NCBI RefSeq assembly: GCF_902859855.1
Contig: NZ_CADIKH010000012.1
Location: 124,001 to 188,000, forward strand
Source of the DNA: Paraburkholderia humisilvae
Lineage (GTDB): Bacteria > Pseudomonadota > Gammaproteobacteria > Burkholderiales > Burkholderiaceae
Reading direction: 5' to 3'
Length of the DNA: 64,000 nt
Shown: positions 62,094 to 64,000 of the stretch, one piece after another
How the letters are laid out: the number at the start of each line of letters is the position of its first letter
Position numbering within the stretch: position 1 is the stretch's first letter
Program-made: the position numbers and the translations under genes
The notes under the pieces: generated by a model
The model's input: only the letters and a program-made list of their open reading frames with translations
What the model was told of the DNA's origin: nothing
Databases searched by the model: none

Positions 62094-62963
62094 ATGGACA
62101 CGTACACGACCTCCGCTGGCGAGCGCGCCGCACCGATGAGCCGCCCGGTCGGCGACCTGCTGCGCGAATGGCGGCAACGCCGCCGGATGAGCCAGTTGCT
62201 GCTCGCCTCCGAAGCGGAGATCTCGACGCGCCATTTGAGCTTTGTTGAATCGGGCCGCGCAACGCCGAGCCGCGAAATGATCATGCATCTGGCCGAGCGG
62301 CTCGACGTGCCGTTGCGGGCGCGCAATGCGCTGCTGGTCGCGGCCGGCTACGCGCCGCTCTTTCGCGAACGGCCGCTGTCCGACCCGCAACTGGACGCCG
62401 CGCGCGAAGCGGTCGATCGCGTGTTGAAGGGACACGAACCCTATCCGGCCGTCGCCGTCGACCGGCACTGGACGATCGTCGCGGCGAACCGCGCGCTCGC
62501 GCCACTCATTGCGCCCGCGCAGCCGGCGTTGCTCGAGCCTCCCGTCAATGCGCTGCGCTTGAGTCTGCATCCCGACGGCCTCGCGTCGTCGATCCTCAAC
62601 TGGCATACGTGGCGTGCGCACCTGCTCGCGCGGCTGCAGCGTCAAATAGAAGTGAGCGGCGACGCCACGCTGGCGGCCCTGCACGAGGAGCTGGCCCGCT
62701 ACCCGGCGCCCGCCGGCGCGCCTGGCGCCGCGCCCGACGACAGCACGCCGCTCAACCAGATTGCCGTGCCGCTGCGGCTCTCTACACCGCACGGTGCGCT
62801 GTCCTTCTACAGCACGACCACCGTGTTTGGCACACCGGTCGACGTGACGCTGTCCGAACTTGCAATCGAAGCGTTCTTCCCGGCCGATCAGCAGACCGCC
62901 GACACCTTGCGCCGGCTCGCCGCAACCCAAGCCATGGCGGGCGCTGACGGCGCTCAGGCCTAG
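62094..62963 (+). CDS. XRE-family regulator with MmyB-like ligand domain
   Basis: 289 residues. The helix-turn-helix is RPVGDLLREWRQRRRMSQLLLASEAEISTRHLSFVESGRATPSREMIMHLAERLDVPLRARNALLVAAGYAPLF, typical of the XRE/MmyB group, and a PAS-like ligand-binding half follows (YPAVAVDRHWTIVAANRALAPLIA ... LRLSLHPDGLASSILNWHTWRAHLLARLQRQ) ending in FYSTTTVFGTPVDVTLSELAIEAFFPAD. Known relatives bind fatty acids or other hydrophobic ligands. It probably represses itself and the divergent SnoaL-like gene through the two dyads. Confidence 0.88.
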   Translation: MDTYTTSAGERAAPMSRPVGDLLREWRQRRRMSQLLLASEAEISTRHLSFVESGRATPSREMIMHLAERLDVPLRARNALLVAAGYAPLFRERPLSDPQLDAAREAVDRVLKGHEPYPAVAVDRHWTIVAANRALAPLIAPAQPALLEPPVNALRLSLHPDGLASSILNWHTWRAHLLARLQRQIEVSGDATLAALHEELARYPAPAGAPGAAPDDSTPLNQIAVPLRLSTPHGALSFYSTTTVFGTPVDVTLSELAIEAFFPADQQTADTLRRLAATQAMAGADGAQA

Positions 62964-63002
62964 CTCGGCCCGTAGCGCCCCGCCGCCGGGGAAGGCTGCT
63001 CA

Positions 63003-63118
63003 GTTACATCTTTTGATGAGAATCCATCCCTGTTTTGACCAGGTGGCGGCGCGGCGCGCTGACCGGTTACAAATGCCCGTGCACCTGTTACATCCAAAGC
63101 GCATAGTCGTTACAAATG
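63003..63118 (+). repeat. Phased GTTACA direct repeats
   Basis: GTTACA occurs at 63003, 63066, 63087 and 63109. The last three are 21 and 22 bp apart, two DNA turns, and the first is 63 bp (three times 21) before the second. Copies at 63066 and 63109 extend to GTTACAAATG. The phasing suggests several protomers on one face of the DNA. Confidence 0.55.
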
Positions 63119-63382
63119 GGCCTTTCACGCAAGCTCCGGAATGCGCGCAGTTTTTACCGCGAAACGCAATCCCTTGCTTTTCCCTTTCTTAAAAGAATTT
63201 GTACCGCCGCATCTCACGAGATGTCTTCGCCCACACCTGCAAAATTTTCCTCGATCCTTGTGCGACAACGCTTTCAGCGAACTTTGCCAGGGCTGTTATT
63301 GATTGGCGAATGACTATTACGCCATTGTGAAAAACTTACCGGAATTACGTCGGCTTTTTGAGACATTTTTTTGAGAAAGAGA

Positions 63383-63411
63383 TTGCTTTTCGCAAAACGA
63401 CTTCATACAAT
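63383..63411 (+). promoter_or_regulatory. Candidate flhD promoter
   Basis: TTGCTT (63383-63388), 17-bp spacer and TACAAT (63406-63411). The -10 matches five of six consensus bases and the -35 three of six, suggesting activator dependence. Predicted start is near 63418, giving a leader of about 150 nucleotides. Confidence 0.45.
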
Positions 63412-63423
63412 TCGCTCCGGGCT

Positions 63424-63438
63424 GTTACGAAATGTAAC
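63424..63438. promoter_or_regulatory. GTTAC inverted repeat just after predicted flhD start
   Basis: GTTACGAAATGTAAC, a perfect 5-5-5 inverted repeat using the same GTTAC half-site as the upstream repeats. Its position inside the early transcript suits repression. Confidence 0.5.
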
Positions 63439-63569
63439 CAGCTGTATCAAAGAGTCGCCAGTTGTTTCAGAGCGATGGGCGCGACCGGAGCAAACGTTTC
63501 CGGCGACGCAACAAGACCATAACGGCTCTTCAAGGCCGGCAAACAATCGGGGCTTCGGGAAACGAAAAA

Positions 63570-63890
63570 ATGGACCGTAGCAGCGAGACGCTGGATTCAA
63601 TCCGCGAGATCAACCTGTCGTACATCATGCTTGCGCAACGCATGTTGCGCGAGGACAAGCCAGTCGGCATGTTCCGGCTGGGTCTGTCGTCGGAATTGGC
63701 CGACTTGCTTGCCGGTCTGTCTCTCGCGCAGATCGTCAAGCTGGCCTCTTCCGACCAGCTTTTATGCTTTTTCCGCTTCAACGATCACACGATGCTGTCG
63801 GCGTTGACGCAAACGGCGAAGCATGCGGAAGTCGCTTCGACGCACGCGGCGATTCTGCTTGCCGGCCAGCCTGCAGAGCAGTTCGCCTAA
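63570..63890 (+). CDS. flhD: Flagellar master regulator FlhD
   Basis: 106 residues, the usual length. The segments IREINLSYIMLAQRMLREDKPVGMFRLGLSSELADLLAGLSLAQIVKLASSDQLLCFFRF are clear FlhD. With FlhC it forms the FlhD4C2 activator of class II flagellar genes. The ATG at 63570 follows a poor ribosome site (GGGAAACG), while in-frame codons before it do not look like FlhD. flhC begins 13 bp downstream. Confidence 0.95.
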   Translation: MDRSSETLDSIREINLSYIMLAQRMLREDKPVGMFRLGLSSELADLLAGLSLAQIVKLASSDQLLCFFRFNDHTMLSALTQTAKHAEVASTHAAILLAGQPAEQFA

Positions 63891-63903
63891 CCGAGGAACT
63901 GTC

Positions 63904-64000
63904 ATGCTCAAGCGAAGCTTGACCGAAGACGCGCAGGAAGTGTTTCGCGCGATCGCGCTGATCGAACTCGGCGCGCGCATGCAGGTACTGGAAAGCGAAC
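63904..64000 (+). CDS. flhC: Flagellar master regulator FlhC (5' part, cut by window end)
   Basis: Only the first 32 codons are inside the window. They read MLKRSLTEDAQEVFRAIALI then ELGARMQVLESE, the FlhC N-terminal helix. GAGGAAC precedes the ATG. Transcribed with flhD. Confidence 0.93.
   Translation, partial: MLKRSLTEDAQEVFRAIALIELGARMQVLESE

Larger units (their letters stand above)
62964..63569. other. Long regulatory region upstream of flhD
   Basis: 606 bp, AT-richer than the rest of the window from about 63100 to 63460. It holds the GTTACA repeats, a promoter and an inverted repeat listed separately. No protein gene is seen. Long leaders before flhDC are usual, as many inputs act there. 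Confidence 0.55.

Noticed and set aside
63003..63118. CRISPR-like array upstream of flhD
   Set aside because: The repeat unit is only 6-10 bp and the gaps are too short; it is better read as phased regulator sites.

Overview
The window looks like a piece of a betaproteobacterial chromosome of the Burkholderia/Paraburkholderia type. It is GC-rich and dense with LysR, GntR, DeoR, AraC, ROK and XRE regulators, each beside a small catabolic or transport module, and it carries flhD-flhC of the beta/gammaproteobacterial kind at its right edge. Genus placement is inference from gene content and codon style. I see no rRNA, tRNA, insertion sequence, prophage or CRISPR array. This is a metabolic, rhizosphere-style region and not an obvious island.

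Layout. 0-5 kb: partial secreted beta-propeller protein, PAS-GGDEF diguanylate cyclase, Tat-type beta-carbonic anhydrase, class II glutamine amidotransferase and M24 peptidase-fold protein. 5-10 kb: aldehyde dehydrogenase behind a Fur-box-like sequence, VOC protein, DUF2891 protein, and a TPR protein fused to an ATP-grasp-like domain. 10-20 kb: a candidate small RNA, an OxlT-like MFS transporter, an aldo/keto reductase, a LysR/MFS/amidohydrolase module, and a LysR/membrane-protein pair. 19-30 kb: L-fuconate dehydratase, its divergent GntR regulator, a sugar ABC transporter, then a second sugar ABC transporter with a ROK regulator resembling the frcBCA fructose system.

30-46 kb: a very large class A penicillin-binding protein, an amine-oxidase-like flavoprotein, small proteins, then a trans-4-hydroxy-L-proline degradation cluster. 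That cluster comprises an epimerase, a three-subunit D-hydroxyproline dehydrogenase, a PAS-AraC regulator, and the divergent deaminase with a periplasmic amino-acid-binding protein. A response regulator with a degenerate receiver and a DHA2 drug exporter follow.

46-59 kb: a DeoR regulator and a convergent eight-gene operon: deoC, a two-domain aldehyde dehydrogenase, a FucU/RbsD-type mutarotase, a ribokinase-type kinase, two permeases, a binding protein and a double ATPase. A class I fructose-bisphosphate aldolase is divergent from it. The module reads as uptake of a deoxysugar (most likely 2-deoxyribose or a related compound), phosphorylation, aldol cleavage to acetaldehyde and glyceraldehyde 3-phosphate, and oxidation of the acetaldehyde. 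A 16-bp motif near the DeoR promoter recurs in front of deoC with 14 of 16 bases identical. 59-64 kb: FixJ-type response regulator, LysR, small membrane protein, a SnoaL-like protein divergent from an XRE/MmyB-type regulator with two near-identical 17-bp dyads between them, then a long AT-richer leader with phased GTTACA repeats before flhDC.

I did not find an unmistakably novel multi-gene system. The strongest leads are regulatory (paired operators, phased repeats, a short promoter-to-terminator transcript) and unusual protein architectures (TPR-ATP-grasp, ALDH with a catalytically empty second half, PBP with a large transpeptidase insertion, response regulator lacking the switch lysine).
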